Positions 8,605 through 19,533 of a DNA stretch of 64,000 nucleotides are shown piece after piece. The notes beneath the pieces were generated by a model. That model was not told the origin of the DNA. It made no database searches and saw nothing but the letters and a program-made list of their open reading frames with translations. The stretch covers positions 186,001 through 250,000 of the forward strand of contig CDRNVI010000001.1 in NCBI GenBank assembly GCA_977017575.1, written 5' to 3'. This DNA is from Paramoeba atlantica (taxonomy: Eukaryota > Discosea). The number at the start of each line of letters is the position of its first letter. Position 1 is the first letter of the stretch. Position numbers and translations under genes: made by a program.

Positions 8605-11600
8605 ATGTCTGAAGACGATCTTCTCAAAGCCTCACCTCCGCCGATGGACGACGATTCATTTTTACAAGAGGAAGCAGTACACAATAGAGGATCCTGGGAC
8701 CAGTTTGCTGGAAACGCACATCTCATTAAGCAACGGAGTACGTACAACGAATTGCTCTACACGACCCCTATTCCTGCGAACATTCCGGAAGAATGGAACA
8801 TGAACGCCGCCTTGATCTCAACTGAGAACCAGACACGTGATACGGGACAGGTAGATAGTAGCGATGAGGAAACAAACCACTCACGAGTCATCAGATTACA
8901 TCATGGACACCAAAAAACGCAATCTGATAGCAACACTATCACTAAAAAGTTTACTCGATGCCAGCCATCTTCCACACCCCCAAGCGTCAAAGGGAATCGG
9001 GGAATCGTAAAGTCTCATCGAAAAGCGCGCGAACCAGCTACACCTCGAAAAGGGGAAGCGACGGAACATAACCCCGAAAACAACTCTCCACGCCAAATAG
9101 TACAAGGAACTTCCCTTGAAATCCCACCTTCGACGAGCGAAGCAGTTCTCACGTTTCCATCTTCCCAAAACCGTCCGACACAAAGGGAGTGCCCCGCAGA
9201 AAACTGTATTTGGAAAACTCGTGCCCATGGAGGTCAATGGCAGTCGTACTACAACCACGTTGCTTACCGACACGGAAATAACATACCCAATGACTGGTGG
9301 ACAAAGGAAGGACGATTTCTCTGCGACGCATGCGGTCGTCATTACGATATTAGCAAGAAAACTTCTCATTTGAATCATTGTAAAATGCAATCTACACCAC
9401 CCTCCTCGCAGCCGCCCTCACAACCACAGCAGCCTTCACAGCTGTCAGAGTCCGGGGAAGCCATGTACGATATACAAGGTACGCATAGTCTACCGTCCCT
9501 AGAGGAAGTTTGCACGACTCAAATAAGCACGTGCAAGGATGTCCCACACCGATGTCGATATCTGTGGACCAGAATTTTTACCGCAGCCCTCTCCACCGCG
9601 GTAAACGAAAACTCACTGAGAGCCTGGACCCTTCTTGCCTTGCTTCCGAAATGCGTCCTACCAGCCCCGTACCGAGGAGGCCGCAAAGCTCACAAGTCCT
9701 ATACCTCCTACATCTCAAAGCGAATGGAACTTTGGATACAAGGCCAATATACCACCCTATGGGCCCAAGCAAATTCGGAGCATGACAGGAAGCGCTCAAA
9801 AGTGCCGAATAATGAGATTGAGGGTGAAGAAGACAAGGCTGCAATACGGGCTGAAATTCTGGTTCGCCAAGGAGAATTTTCCCGAGGCATGGCTGCCCTT
9901 ACTGCAGCTCCACTTGCACCATACAGCGAGGAAACCCTGCTAAAGCTGCAGGAAAAACACCCTAGCCCCCATGGTAATCCCATCTCGTGCCCCCTACCTC
10001 CCCTGGAAGAAGAAGCTTTAAAACTGGACGAATCCGAGGTGAGAAAAGCAGTAGATACCTTCCGTCGCGGATCCTCTGCTGGGACTATGGGGCTCCGGCC
10101 TGAACACCTCCAAACAGCGCTTCAAGAGCACGTCGACCAGAATATGAATCCTCTTACGACGCTCACTTCCTTCGTAAACCATCTCCTAGCTGGCAAAGCC
10201 CCAGACGAAGTGCAACCTTTTTTTGCAGGGGCACGGCTATGCGCACTCGAAAAAGGGGAAGATGACGTGCGGCCTATCGCAGCCGGGGAAACCCTTAGAC
10301 GCCTGGTGAGCAAGGCAGTATGCCTTTCGATAAAAGAAAAAGCAGGATCCTTCTTTGGACGTCGTCAATACGGAGTCGCAGCGTCTGCTGGGGCGGAAAG
10401 AGTGATACACCTTTGTCGCCGTCTAATGAGAAATAATGAAGAAAATGAGAACATAACGTTCTGTAAGGTGGATCTTCGGAACGCCTTTAATAACGTGAGC
10501 CGACCCGTCTTCATCTTCCTCACACGAAAGCATTTCCCTGAACTATCCCCATGGGTAGAATGGTGTTATGCCAATCATAGCTGTCTCACATTCGGCGATG
10601 ATTTTATCCCCTCGGCAGAAGGAGTGCAACAAGGAGACCCTCTGGGCCCACTCCTCTTCTCTTTGGTGTTAGCAGAGGTAACAGAAGAAATTGCATCAAA
10701 TTCTAACCTACGAACACAATTATGGTATTTAGATGACGGTGTGCTTGTAGGTGATCCCAAAGAAGTCCGTAAAGCCCTAGACGTCCTCGACGAGATAGGA
10801 CCGAAGTGGGGACTCTTCCTGAATCTCTCCAAGTGCGAGATCATTACCCCCCCAGCATCAGCTCCGTTTTCTTTCCTGACATCCCCAGTGATAAAATACG
10901 GTACGACGGGAACTTCGACATTCTTGGAAGCCCAATAGGCTCTGCGGAACACTGTGCGGAGTTTCTCATGACACACGCGATTGAACCAGCCCGCGAAACA
11001 TTAGAAGCTACTGCTGTGTTAAAAGATCCCCAAATAGCTCTCGCACTAATACGGCAATGTTCGGGGTTTTGTCAGATGGTGTACGCACTGCGCACGACTC
11101 CTCCCCAAGCCCTTGGAGAATTATGCCAAAAACTTGACTCTCATCTAGTCCAGGCCGTGGAGCACGCAATTTCTCCCTTAGGCGTCGCCGCTCGCGACCA
11201 AATACAACGACCAAAACGCCACGGCGGGTTCGGACTTCGCTCATCAATTCTCCACCAGTCAGCAGCCTACGTTTCTTCCGTCGCGCACGCCGCTAGCTTG
11301 GACAACTTGGACCCCACAGAAGCTGAGGGATTTTCCAGCTCAGCACATGACATAAATGACAAAGTTGGGACTGATCTGGTTGATCATCTGGACGCATTAC
11401 CAAACCTAGCGTGCCTGGTGAATATCATGCAAATCGGAGCATCCTTTCCCGCCCAGCGAAAAGAAAACTCGCACTATCCCTCAATCACTCCCTTCTCCCG
11501 GTCTCGACGGATCAGGAAAAGATCATCCCGAGGCAAAAACATCTCAGCCAAGCTATCTCGGATAGGGAATTTCAAACGGCATATTCAAAGGCAGACGCAA

Positions 11601-12388
11601 GAACGCGGGCGCGATGGATCTCGCAGTCCGGAAAGGGGCCGGAAACTGGGCTTTCGCAACTCCCTCCAAGACCAGAGGCTACGCTTTCACCCACACGGAG
11701 TTTCGTACCCTAACACGCTGGTGGCTAGGCATGGACCTCTTCCCCGAAGATCGGCCTTGCCCAGCTGACGGGAGCACCCTTCCCTTGCTCAAGAATGGAG
11801 AGCACGCTTTGCTCTGCAAGAACGGGCATGGTATCATCTCACGGCACAACGCTCTGGCCCAACAATTTACATCGTTCTGCAGCAGAGCCTTCCTGGCGCC
11901 ACAGAGAGAGTTTGGGAAATCGGGGTCCTGGGGGGGCTCTCACGAGACCAGCGGACGTATTTCTGCCAACGGCCTCCATCGCCAAAGGATCTTTAGCGCA
12001 AGGCATGGTCCTAGATTTTGCGGTCACTCACGCACAGCAAACAAAGTATTCGGACTCAGTCCACAATGCTAGCTGGGTGACCCCGGGGTCTTTTGCTGAG
12101 CACTTCGCGGAGACCAAGGCGCGACAGCGACAAGAAGCAGAAAAAGCAGGACATCTCTTCACAGCGATGGTGGTGGAATCCTTTGGTTCCTGGAGCGAGA
12201 GTGCGCTAGCGTTACTCCGGGACATCGGAACCCAACGAGCGAATGCGTCCAAAGGGCTCCTTTCACGAGACCAAGCGCGAAACGATCTCCTAACGGATCT
12301 GAACGTTACGCTAATGCGTTCTCAAGCCAGGATGATGGTTTCGCGCATCCGCGTAGAGGACCCAGCGGATCCTTTGGTAGAGGCTTAA
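8605..12388 (+). pseudogene. LINE-II ORF (fingers, RT, RLE), frameshifted
   Basis: The ATG at 8605 starts a polar N-terminus. Residues about 195-260 hold two fingers: C-x4-C ... H-x4-H (CPAENCIWK ... NHVAYRH) and C-x2-C-x12-H-x3-C (CDACGRHYD ... HLNHC), as in R2/NeSL DNA-binding N-termini. RT motifs are VRPIAAGETLRRLVS, VDLRNAFNNVSR, EGVQQGDPLGPLLF and WYLDDGVLVG. The first frame ends at 10938. Homology moves to other frames near 10860, 11450, 11600 and 11915, and the RLE (TRPADVFLP ... VLDFAVTHAQQTKY) ends at 12388. The C-rich run at about 10845 is the likely first slip. The last shift is shared with the copy at 16921. Confidence 0.88.
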
Positions 12389-12850
12389 GCCTCTACTGAC
12401 AGTCCAGTTTCAGCACGAAGACGCCATAATATCCAGGACGGGTGCTGGCCGGGTCGACAGAGTCTATACTCACGCCTAGCCCGCGAGGGCTAGGTACCCC
12501 AAGTGAGGTAGTACACGGGTAGTGAATCTCCTCCCCGTCGGCTAGCATCCTGTTTCGCGACCGTGTCGCTGTCGACACAGGCCCGCGCCTGCGCCCTCCT
12601 GTATAACAAGGGAAGGGTTCACAAGTCAGGCCGAGGAGTGGTCGAAAGACCCGGTCCGGAACGCGCGAATGGATTGGGCATAGATTGCTTGTTTTTATTG
12701 TTATTGTTTTTATTGTTCTTATACTTACGGGAGATCGAGTTGCTAGTTTTGGGCTCCAAAATATGAAATTGCTAATTTGATTGCTTGTTTTAAAATCATA
12801 TACCCCCCCCCCAATGGACCTACTTGGTTCGTCTAAAAAAAAAAAAAAAA

Positions 12851-12978
12851 CAGTTCGCGCAATTTTTGGAAAGTTTCAGCGTCGCTTAGGACCTTCGCTC
12901 TTATTTCCTGGTCTAGCACCAGGCTCACCGCTTTTTTGATTGCTCGCTTATCGTTTATCGCAAAAAAAAAAAAAAAAA
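12851..12978 (-). pseudogene. Antisense LINE-I scrap followed by an A-tract
   Basis: Read on the minus strand, 12960-12851 encodes KRAIKKAVSLVLDQE ... DAETFQKLREL, the basic helix region just before the LINE-I RT. The + strand then has an A-run at 12962-12978. A LINE-I fragment therefore lies antisense between two + strand poly(A) tracts, which could be a 5'-inverted (twin-primed) insertion or a captured cDNA piece. Confidence 0.65.
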
Positions 12979-13448
12979 GACTTCGCTGTCACTCACGTCC
13001 AGCAGCCAAAGTATACGGACTTAGTCCGTGACGCTAACTGGGTGGCAGCGGGGTCTTTTGCGGAGCGCTACGCGACGGAAAACAAAAAGAAACAAAGAGA
13101 GGAAGCAGAAGCCGCACGCCACAGGTTTGGTGCTATGGTGGTGGAGACCTACGGGGCATGGAGTCCCAGTGCCTTCGCCATTCTCAAGGAGGTAGCTGCT
13201 TCACGGTCAGCGTACTCCGGGGGACTCTCGAAGGGTGAAGCCCTTCATCAACTGGTGACAACGCTGAACGTCGCCCTCATGAGGACACAAGCTCGTATGC
13301 TTGTACTGCGCCTCCCCGCAGCCTCCCCCGATATCTGTGTTAATGGGTACGGGAACGAAGAGTAGTCTTCGTGGAACCCGCGGCTTTTCTTGGGAGTTTT
13401 CTTGGGTGGGGGGCCCTTTTCTATGATGGAATGTTCTTTTCTATGACG
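12979..13448 (+). pseudogene. LINE-II (divergent subfamily) C-terminal fragment
   Basis: Starting on an A-tract, the frame reads DFAVTHVQQPKYTDLVRDANWVAAGSF and continues to a stop at 13365. It is the region after the RLE core, only moderately similar to the other LINE-II copies, so it represents a second subfamily. Bases 13366-13448 are G/T-rich, lack the structured LINE-II 3' UTR and have no recognisable content, before LINE-I sequence begins. Confidence 0.78.
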
Positions 13449-16175
13449 AATGTTCGGGTCTACAGAATAAGATGGGACGCAGAACGTCCGCACACTCAAC
13501 AAAGCCAGCCACAGAATGAAAGCAACATTGCCACAAAACATACAGAGGATGATCTTGATCAAATGCCCATGCCAACTCTTCGGACCATAAGCTCTGAATT
13601 TGCTCCCTGCGTAGTCGCAGTCTACAGAGACATCATGCGATCATACGCCGATTGCTCGTGCTCAAAGAGAAATGAAATTTGGAACCAGGTTCTATCCGCA
13701 ATGAAATTTTCGCTTGCTTCCGTTCGTGCTGCAACAAACCGTCGCCGACGCAAACGTCGCCCAATAAGCTACGACCGAGAGGCCGAAACAGAAAATCAGC
13801 CTTCTAAGTCGGATTTAGCGGACAAACGGGCTACTCGAAAAGCAACGCGCCTGGTTCTGGAGGGTTGCGTCTCCAAGGCTGCCAAAGTTCTTGATCAAGA
13901 GGTTCGTCCCCAAGAATTAACGGATGAAGAGGTTTTTGCCAAGTTACAAGACCTTCATCCGCGAAAGCACCATGCCCTTTGCCTACCAAATGATGCACCT
14001 GAAATAGCAATAATATCAACAGAGGAGCTTCGCGCGGCAGGGAGAAGGCTGGTCAAGGGGTCGGCGCCGGGACCGACGGGCACCACGGATGGCATTGTTC
14101 GGTTGCTCCTCGACGACGAAGTCTGCTGCGTTGCGATGTGCTACATGTTCTCTGACCTCATCAATGGATTCCTGTCTGTGCAAGTTATGAATCGCTTGAA
14201 AAGAGCGCGTCTAATTGCCATCCCGAAACAAGGTGGGGGAGTGCTTCCCATCTCGGTAGGAGAAGTATTCTTGAAGTTAGCCGACCTCTTGCTTGTGATG
14301 CGACATGAACATACCCTGGAAAAGCTTTTCGCGCCGTTGCAGTTCGGGGTCTCGGTGAAGTCCGGTTGCGAGAAGGTCGTGCATCGTCTCCATGACCACT
14401 TTCTGGCAGGAAACGCAATACTCTCTATCGACCTGGCCAACGCCTTCAATTCACCGCCGCGAAGCGAAATAGCGAAAGCAGTTTTCGGTTTACACACCTT
14501 GCGCCCTTTTCACCGCCTTTTCCACGCGGAATACTCCGAAGCGTCTGAGCTACTCTTCTACGGAAGGGATGGCCATTATCATGGCTCTGTCGAAAGTACG
14601 GCGGGTGTACGCCAAGGGTCTCCCCTCTCGACACTGTTCTTCTGCGCATTTCTTCAACCTATACTAGAAACAATCGCCTCCGAGTTTCCAGACGTAAAAC
14701 TATTTGCTTATGTGGATGACATCAATTTGGCCTCAGAAAATACGAATTCCATTGTGAAGGCCTTCGAGAGACTACACACGCTACTTACTGAAAAGCAGGT
14801 AAAAATGGCGAAACAAAAGTGTGTGTGGTTTGGTGGTCTAAACATGATACCGGTGCCTGACAAACTGAAGTCCGAAGGAGTCATAACTGCATCTAAAACA
14901 ACCAAAACGCTCGGGGCATACATTGGCGATTCTTCCGCAGTAAGCCTGCAATTACAAGACAAGCTCAAAAAACATTCTACGTGTTTCAGAAGGCTGGAAA
15001 CAATGGGGCTGAATAATATATCACTCTTACTGTTATCTAAAAGCATCAATGTACGACATAAATTCCATCTTCGTGTGCACACGCCAGACGCGACAGAAGC
15101 GCTATGTAAGCAATTTGACGAGAAAGTTGAAGCAGTGCTGCAAACTTGGCTTGGAAAGCTATCCGAAAAACATTTATCATGGTGTCGCCTTCCGGTGAAA
15201 CAGGGGGGTCTAGGGCTTGTTTCGTCCAACGAAATACGGACATCATCCTACAACGCTTCAAAACGCGTCTCTCTAGAGCATCTGAAAACCAATTCAGCTC
15301 GGGTGACGGGTGTGGAAGTGTGCAAGGTTGGTGAGGCAAGCGCATCTATAGAAGTGACGGAGGCCGTGGCTAACCAGCGCGCGCACAAAGAGTTGTTGAA
15401 AGACAAGGACCTCTCACCACTAGTTCAAGTCTGCAGCGAAAAGGGCAATAATGACTGGCTCCAAGCGAAGTCAAGATACATCCCATCCCCACAGTTCACG
15501 TTGATGATTATGGCTCGTCTAGGGTTGGCTCACAGCGAGATGCCCAATACAATACTGTGCCCCGGATGCAAAATGATACTCGAAGCGAAAAATGCGTTAC
15601 CACACTTCCTGGGATGTGTGAAATGTTTCGGCTCAAATGCTACTACACGGCACAATGCCTTAGTTCGACACATATACGATCTGTGCCTGAAAGCTGGTCT
15701 TCCGTGCGAGCGAGAGCCTCGGCAGTTCTCGACATTTCGTTGTGTGAAGTGTGCAGAAACGGTGGCTGATGGCCAAAAACTACATCATCAGAGGAAATGT
15801 GGCACACATTCGTTTCACCGCAGTGGACCTGACTTAGTTGTGTTCTGGGCGACGGGCGAAGTTTATTACGATCTCACAGTAGTCAACGAACTTGCGAAAT
15901 CACACTTGGGAAAAAAAGCGAGTCACCTATTACAAGAGGCTCAAAAAAAGAAAGTCGCAACATATGTGGACTCCAATTTAATTCCGCGCGAGCAATTCGT
16001 ATGCCTACCGCTTTTGACAGGTGGTGCCATGAACAAGAGCACTATAAATTTCCTCCATAGCCTCGCGGATGCAAACGGATTCGAACGCCGTCATATTCTT
16101 GAGGACTTCAAGTTGCTTCTTCAAGAATTGAACGGAGCTCTCCTGGCTTCGCAACTGCGAAAGACAATGCAATAA
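13449..16175 (+). CDS. LINE-I reverse transcriptase-RLE protein (5'-truncated, frame open)
   Basis: About 908 codons are open with no genuine start codon, because the N-terminus is missing. In order: an Arg-rich linker, KGSAPGPTGTTDGIVRLL, GGVLPISVGEVFLKLA, motif A IDLANAFNSPPR, motif B AGVRQGSPLSTLFF, motif C FAYVDDINLAS, a thumb with TLGAYIG and LPVKQGGLGLVSS, finger CPGC ... PHFLGCVKCFG, a second finger CVKCAETV ... HHQRKCG, and the RLE core RSGPDLVVFWATGEVYYDLTVV. The YVDD box and PD/D residues are present, so the enzyme part looks functional. Confidence 0.9.
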   Translation, partial: NVRVYRIRWDAERPHTQQSQPQNESNIATKHTEDDLDQMPMPTLRTISSEFAPCVVAVYRDIMRSYADCSCSKRNEIWNQVLSAMKFSLASVRAATNRRRRKRRPISYDREAETENQPSKSDLADKRATRKATRLVLEGCVSKAAKVLDQEVRPQELTDEEVFAKLQDLHPRKHHALCLPNDAPEIAIISTEELRAAGRRLVKGSAPGPTGTTDGIVRLLLDDEVCCVAMCYMFSDLINGFLSVQVMNRLKRARLIAIPKQGGGVLPISVGEVFLKLADLLLVMRHEHTLEKLFAPLQFGVSVKSGCEKVVHRLHDHFLAGNAILSIDLANAFNSPPRSEIAKAVFGLHTLRPFHRLFHAEYSEASELLFYGRDGHYHGSVESTAGVRQGSPLSTLFFCAFLQPILETIASEFPDVKLFAYVDDINLASENTNSIVKAFERLHTLLTEKQVKMAKQKCVWFGGLNMIPVPDKLKSEGVITASKTTKTLGAYIGDSSAVSLQLQDKLKKHSTCFRRLETMGLNNISLLLLSKSINVRHKFHLRVHTPDATEALCKQFDEKVEAVLQTWLGKLSEKHLSWCRLPVKQGGLGLVSSNEIRTSSYNASKRVSLEHLKTNSARVTGVEVCKVGEASASIEVTEAVANQRAHKELLKDKDLSPLVQVCSEKGNNDWLQAKSRYIPSPQFTLMIMARLGLAHSEMPNTILCPGCKMILEAKNALPHFLGCVKCFGSNATTRHNALVRHIYDLCLKAGLPCEREPRQFSTFRCVKCAETVADGQKLHHQRKCGTHSFHRSGPDLVVFWATGEVYYDLTVVNELAKSHLGKKASHLLQEAQKKKVATYVDSNLIPREQFVCLPLLTGGAMNKSTINFLHSLADANGFERRHILEDFKLLLQELNGALLASQLRKTMQ

Positions 16176-16374
16176 AACAGGTCATCTCATATTACAAGAT
16201 GTTATTATTACAAGATTTTATCATTACTAAGATCACTATCAGATTACAACCAAACATTAAATGATTGAGATACAGTTTATTTTGTAAACTTGAGAAAGTA
16301 ATTTTGATTACGTCTTATATCGAAAACCATTGCTCTGCTGAGATGTATTGTCAAAAAAAAAAAAAAAAAAAAAA
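13449..16374 (+). mobile_element. LINE-I, 5'-truncated
   Basis: LINE-I sequence begins at NVRVYRIRW, the end of the beta-rich domain. It runs through an open RT-RLE frame to a stop at 16175, then an A/T-rich 3' UTR to poly(A) at 16353-16374. The 3' UTR phrase GTAAACTTGAGAAAGTA (about 16287) reappears at 51053 behind another LINE-I. Its sequence is distinct from the 25 kb and 42 kb copies, so it belongs to a separate LINE-I subfamily. Confidence 0.9.
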
Positions 16375-16920
16375 TAATAATAATATCCATAATATCCAGG
16401 ACGGGTGCTGGCCGGGTCGACAGAGACTATGCTCACGCCTAGCCCGCGAGGGCTAGGTACCCCAAGTGAGGTAGTACACGGGTAGTGAATCTCCTCCCCG
16501 TCGGCCAGCATCCTGTTTCGCGACCGTGTCGCTGTCGACACAGGCCCGCGCCTGCGCCCTCCCACATAACAAGGGAAGGGTTCACAAGTCAGGCCGTGGA
16601 GAGGTCGAAAGACCCGGTCCGGAACGCGCGAATGGATTGGGTCTGGATTGCTTGTTTTTATTTTTACTGTGTCTTGTTTGTCGTATATACTTAGGGGAGA
16701 TTGAATTGCTAGTTTTGGGCTGAGAAAAAAGAAAAAGAAAATATACTTCTGTGGAAATAAAAAGAATTGCTAATTTGATTGCTTGTTTTAAATTCATATA
16801 CCCCCCTAATGGACCTACTATGTACTTGGTTCGTCTACTGGGTCAAAATATAGAGGCAATGCCGCGTTTCATACTTCTCCCCCCTTATTAATCGCAAAAA
16901 AAAAAAAAAAAAAAAAAAAA
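16375..16920 (+). mobile_element. LINE-II 3' tail with full structured domain
   Basis: After TAATAATAATAA the sequence ATATCCAGGACGGGTGCTGG opens the LINE-II structured 3' UTR, and the copy runs to poly(A) at 16896-16920. It is practically identical to the tail at 17550-17950 plus 23205-23333, so the two are recent sister copies. Confidence 0.9.
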
Positions 16921-17511
16921 CAGAGCACGCTTTGCTCTGCAAGAACGGCCATGGTATCATCTCACGGCACAACGCTCTGGCCCAACAATTTACATCGTTC
17001 TGCAGCAGAGCCTTCCTGGCGCCACAGAGAGAGTTTGGGAAATCGGGGTCCTGGGGGGGCTCTCACGAGACCAGCGGACGTATTTCTGCCAACGGCCTCC
17101 ATCGCCAAAGGATCTTTAGCGCAAGGCATGGTCCTAGATTTTGCGGTCACTCACGCACAGCAGACAAAGTATTTGGACTCAGTCCACAATGCTAGCTGGG
17201 TGACCCCGGGGTCTTTTGCCGAGCACTTCGCGGAGACCAAGGCGCGACAGCGACAAGAAGCAGAAAAAGCAGGACACCTCTTCACAGCGATGGTGGTGGA
17301 ATCCTTTGGTTCCTGGAGCGAGAGTGCGCTAGCGTTACTCCGGGACATCGGAACCCAACGGGCGAATGCATCCAAAGGGCTCCTTTCACGAGACCAAGCG
17401 CGAAACGATCTCCTAACAGATCTGAACGTGACGCTAATGCGTTCTCAAGCCAGGATGATGGTTTCGCGCATCCGCGTAGAGGACCCAGCGGATCCTTTGG
17501 TAGAGGCTTAA
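16921..17511 (+). pseudogene. LINE-II CCHC-RLE fragment with one frameshift
   Basis: One frame reads LCKNGHGIISRHNALAQQF and the other RGPGGALTRPADVFLP ... LDFAVTHAQQTKY. The shift between QRE and SLGNR, near 17035, occurs at exactly the same place as in the 8605-12388 copy. The two are otherwise nearly identical from here on, so they share a source element that was already defective in cis. Confidence 0.85.
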
Positions 17512-18126
17512 GCCTCTACTGACAGTCCAGTTTCAGCACGAAGACGCCACAATATCCAGGACGGGTGCTGGCCGGGTCGACAGAGACTATGCTCACGCCT
17601 AGCCCGCGAGGGCTAGGTACCCCAAGTGAGGTAGTACACGGGTAGTGAATCTCCTCCCCGTCGGCCAGCATCCTGTTTCGCGACCGTGTCGCTGTCGACA
17701 CAGGCCCGCGCCTGCGCCCTCCCACATAACAAGGGAAGGGTTCACAAGTCAGGCCGTGGAGAGGTCGAAAGACCCGGTCCGGAACGCGCGAATGGATTGG
17801 GTCTGGATTGCTTGTTTTTATTTTTACTGTGTCTTGTTTGTCGTATATACTTAGGGGAGATTGAATTGCTAGTTTTGGGCTGAGAAAAAAGAAAAAGAAA
17901 ATATACTTCTGTGGAAATAAAAAGAATTGCTAATTTGATTGCTTGTTTTAATAGTCCACGTTTTGAAATTTAGCCGAGGGGTTGTTATGTATTTGCCTGC
18001 TGGCCCTTCGGGGCACATAATTTCTTCAAATTATGATTTGTGTTCTATAATTACATGGATTGGATATTCTACTATTTCTTATATATCCTTGTTAGGTTGT
18101 TAGTCGTACTACGTTTAAGTTTTTGT

Positions 18127-19530
18127 ATGAGATCCCAACGATTGCGGGCTCCGTCGGAGCCACGACAGGAGCGCGATAGATCACCGAAGCGGAATAGGGC
18201 GCCGACACCCATTCAGACCTCCTCTTTCCAAGACCATTCCAAGCGTCAGTCCCTTTCGTGCCCTCCCGTGCGCCCCCCTCTCCCTCCTCTCCCCACGCAG
18301 CCGGCTCCGCAGGTATCCGTGCGACCTCCTCCGATTCCCCCTACTCCTGTCCCAGCGCGCCGAAAGGTACGCCCTTCTGGTAGAGCGCTCAGCCCCGCCC
18401 GCGAACCGCCTAGCCCTCTCCCTTCCAACCTTCCCAGTTTGCCTGCGAGCTCCCTCCCTAGCCCGTACCCATTTCCGCTGGAGGCTCCCGAGCCCCATAT
18501 GCGACGAAGAGGAACCCTTAACCCTGACCAGGTTGAGGCTTCTCGCTCGCCGCGCCGTTACGAGGCCCTTGACATTGACCCCGTCGAGTTGCCGCAGCGA
18601 TCACGCTGTGATGCGCGTGGGATCATGACACAATCCAGCAAAGAAGAGTTCATCACGAAAGTGATTGACCTTCTGCGCAAGGACTACGAGGTCACCGTCG
18701 AGGCTGTATGGTCCCTTCCCCGTGACGGCCTACGGCAGACGGTTATAGGGTTGGTGCATATGACGCATCCAAAGGACCCTAACTCAACTGAGTTGTTCGC
18801 CGAGTGGGATGGGGACAAGAACACTGCCTATCGTTTTCCCCATCCCGAGATCAACTACCACTCTTTGGAACTGGCCCATGTTCGGGCGCAGATGCCGGGT
18901 GGGAAACCAGTTGAAGATCTGATCCCCACGTTTGAACGCGTCCGTATTACGGACCCGAAAGGCTTCTCCCCCTACGATCCGGTTACTTGGCAACCGTGGA
19001 TCGACACGGATGATTTGTTCAAGCCACGTGAACTCATCCGTGAGCTGCGCGAAGCTCCGCAGCTTGGGGTACGCTTCAACCCGCCGCCGCAGCGTGAGCG
19101 CCTGTTCAAAATGTTAACTGAATGGGTGTACGCTGCGTGCAATACGGAGGGATGGCTAGAGAAGCACAACCTCGCCGTAGCCCTTCTCATCATCGAAGAG
19201 CTTCGCAACCATTATTGGGCTGCGGCGGGCGTTGCTGTCGAGCGTGTGCAACAGCGGTTGCACCGTGACGACGACCCTCAGGACCGCTATGGTCAGCTTG
19301 TTGTGGACGAGCAACTGAGGGGCCGAACCGCTCAGCGTGCTCCCCGCCGACGAACCCAGGCGCCATATTGCTTCGCGTGCCACCAGTCTGGCCACTTCCG
19401 CTCAAACTGTCCCCAATCATCTCAACACCAAGGGGGACAGTTCCGCAGCCAACGAACCCCAGCCCAGGATTTTCGAGGCGGGGTGGTGGGCGGCGCCAAC
19501 CGTTACGGCGCAACACGGGCTTTCCACTAG
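18127..19530 (+). CDS. DL-C Gag-like protein
   Basis: The ATG at 18127, just past the A repeat, is chosen; an upstream in-frame ATG at 18040 lies within the repeat. A Pro/Ser/Arg-rich N-terminus precedes a beta-rich domain (VTVEAVWS ... RQTVIGLV ... FAEWDGDKN ... FPHPEINYHSLEL) and a helical domain (RDLIRELREAPQLGVRFN-type block). A single knuckle CFACHQSGHFRSNC lies near the C-terminus. The same domain order occurs in DL-B and DL-D. The likely role is packaging element RNA. It shares its reading phase with the downstream YR. Confidence 0.82.
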   Translation: MRSQRLRAPSEPRQERDRSPKRNRAPTPIQTSSFQDHSKRQSLSCPPVRPPLPPLPTQPAPQVSVRPPPIPPTPVPARRKVRPSGRALSPAREPPSPLPSNLPSLPASSLPSPYPFPLEAPEPHMRRRGTLNPDQVEASRSPRRYEALDIDPVELPQRSRCDARGIMTQSSKEEFITKVIDLLRKDYEVTVEAVWSLPRDGLRQTVIGLVHMTHPKDPNSTELFAEWDGDKNTAYRFPHPEINYHSLELAHVRAQMPGGKPVEDLIPTFERVRITDPKGFSPYDPVTWQPWIDTDDLFKPRELIRELREAPQLGVRFNPPPQRERLFKMLTEWVYAACNTEGWLEKHNLAVALLIIEELRNHYWAAAGVAVERVQQRLHRDDDPQDRYGQLVVDEQLRGRTAQRAPRRRTQAPYCFACHQSGHFRSNCPQSSQHQGGQFRSQRTPAQDFRGGVVGGANRYGATRAFH

Positions 19531-19533
19531 GAA

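Larger units (their letters stand above)
8520..12850 (+). mobile_element. LINE-II, near full length, decayed
   Basis: It is the only LINE-II here with its 5' end. The order is SL, a 46-nt leader, ATG at 8605, zinc fingers, RT, CCHC/RLE, a stop at 12388, the structured 3' UTR, and an early poly(A) at 12835-12850 that omits the last 70 or so bases of the usual 3' UTR. The coding region carries about four frameshifts, so it is not autonomous. The tail after 12400 is nearly identical to the copies at 16376 and 17512. Confidence 0.9.
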
